A DNA stretch of 7,107 nt from Gammaproteobacteria bacterium. Lineage in GTDB: Bacteria > Pseudomonadota > Gammaproteobacteria > Arenicellales > Arenicellaceae. The DNA is taken from positions 1-7,107 of the forward strand of contig JAUHZM010000160.1 of the NCBI GenBank assembly GCA_030426005.1. Direction: 5' to 3'. The notes under the pieces were generated by a model. The model did no database searches. It was not told the DNA's origin and worked only from the letters and a program-made list of their open reading frames with translations. Below are positions 6,615-7,107 of this stretch, in pieces (position 1 is the first letter of the stretch; each line of letters begins with the position of its first letter). A program made the position numbers and the translations under genes.

Positions 6615-7107
6615 TTAAGGTTTAGGCTTTAGGTCGCCGAGAGCGTCAGAGAGTTGTGTGAGCCAAGGCTCAAAATGACGCCATTGCTCAAGGCCGTCGG
6701 TATTAATCGGACGCCGGACTTGTTCAGAACTTGCAGTCCGCACGGCGCGTTTTGTCGAATGGAAGTTTAAGCAAGCGGATTCAAAGGGCAGGTCGCAGTA
6801 GTCTAAAATTCGACGGACTTGACCCTCAAGGTCATGCACTACGTCTTCGTACTGGACATGCAAGATTTGATTCGGAAACACCCGCTGCCAATGCGACATC
6901 AGCGCCACGTAGTCACGATAGTATCGGCCAATATCATGCAGGCTATAGCTGAACTCTTGGCCTTCAGCAAAAAGTTGTTTGAATCCGCTAAAACAACACG
7001 CCATTGGATTGCGGCGTGCGTCGATAATTTTCGCATTGGGGAGTATTGATTTGATTAAGCCGATATGACGGAAGTTATTGGGCATCTTATCAATAAAAAA
7101 TGGGGCG
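6615..7107 (-). CDS. Sulfotransferase family protein, C-terminal part (5' end outside window)
   Basis: The frame stays open to the right edge (an ATG at 7085 is internal: PFFIDKMPNN is a continuous family motif), so about 163 C-terminal codons are visible. They match the C-terminal half of the Sulfotransfer_3-type domain often found behind TPR repeats in gammaproteobacteria. IIDARRNP...CFS supplies the PAPS 3'-phosphate pair Arg-x7-Ser (Arg32 and Ser40 of the fragment). YEDVVHDLE and, near the end, SSEQVRRPI and LEQWRHFEPW are typical of the group. These enzymes are expected to move a sulfuryl group from PAPS to an alcohol, phenol or tyrosyl acceptor; the acceptor here is unknown. The 5'-phosphosulfate loop and any TPR repeats would be upstream, outside the window. 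It ends 7 nt before the BCCT transporter. Confidence 0.9.
   Translation of the reverse strand, partial: APFFIDKMPNNFRHIGLIKSILPNAKIIDARRNPMACCFSGFKQLFAEGQEFSYSLHDIGRYYRDYVALMSHWQRVFPNQILHVQYEDVVHDLEGQVRRILDYCDLPFESACLNFHSTKRAVRTASSEQVRRPINTDGLEQWRHFEPWLTQLSDALGDLKPKP

Noticed and set aside
7083..7085. ATG at 7085 as the start of a short sulfotransferase
   Set aside because: The reading frame continues upstream with PFFIDK, which joins MPNN into a familiar family motif; the true start is outside the window.

Overview
The window looks like chromosomal DNA of a marine-type gammaproteobacterium. This is an inference from the gene families present (a TPR-type sulfotransferase, a BCCT osmolyte transporter, a beta-CASP RNase-like protein, a Tat-exported PLP enzyme) and from roughly even base composition; no rRNA or other taxonomic marker is present. 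Both ends cut through genes. I see no tRNA, rRNA, CRISPR array, insertion sequence or phage gene.

Layout from left to right. (1) Positions 1-459, plus strand: the C-terminal third or so of a beta-CASP metallo-beta-lactamase-fold RNA nuclease. (2) Positions 491-4159, minus strand, converging on gene 1: three genes that read as one operon in the order tyrosinase/polyphenol oxidase, DUF2182 membrane protein, Tat-signal class V PLP-dependent enzyme. The tyrosinase stop and the DUF2182 start overlap as GTGA; the third gene follows 73 nt later with its own strong ribosome-binding site. (3) Positions 4160-4615: a 456-nt non-genic stretch with a perfect 16-bp palindrome, a 34-nt hairpin that is a plausible terminator, and a short stop-bounded frame that may be a gene remnant. 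(4) Positions 4616-7107, minus strand: a BCCT transporter, preceded 7 nt upstream by the C-terminal part of a sulfotransferase that runs off the window.

The most interesting part is the tyrosinase operon. The enzyme carries all six copper histidines. It combines a Cys-x-His pair like the thioether site of fungal tyrosinases, a Glu-x3-His water-keeper arrangement and an Asn activity-controller like those of plant polyphenol oxidases, and a C-terminal beta domain with a TLDVYVN motif matching the KFDV domain of plant enzymes. It has no signal peptide. The coupled DUF2182 protein belongs to a predicted metal-binding membrane family and is a reasonable but untested candidate for copper handling. 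The third protein has a Tat signal and all class V PLP-site residues, so one gene product is predicted to leave the cytoplasm while the tyrosinase seems to stay in. Whether the three form a catechol/amino-acid oxidation pathway is an inference from gene order only.

The BCCT transporter has the full aromatic substrate box and the glycine variant of the TM3 motif (GMGIGL), which points towards a sodium-coupled betaine-type carrier rather than an E. coli BetT-like choline carrier, despite its BetT-like length and long C-terminal tail.
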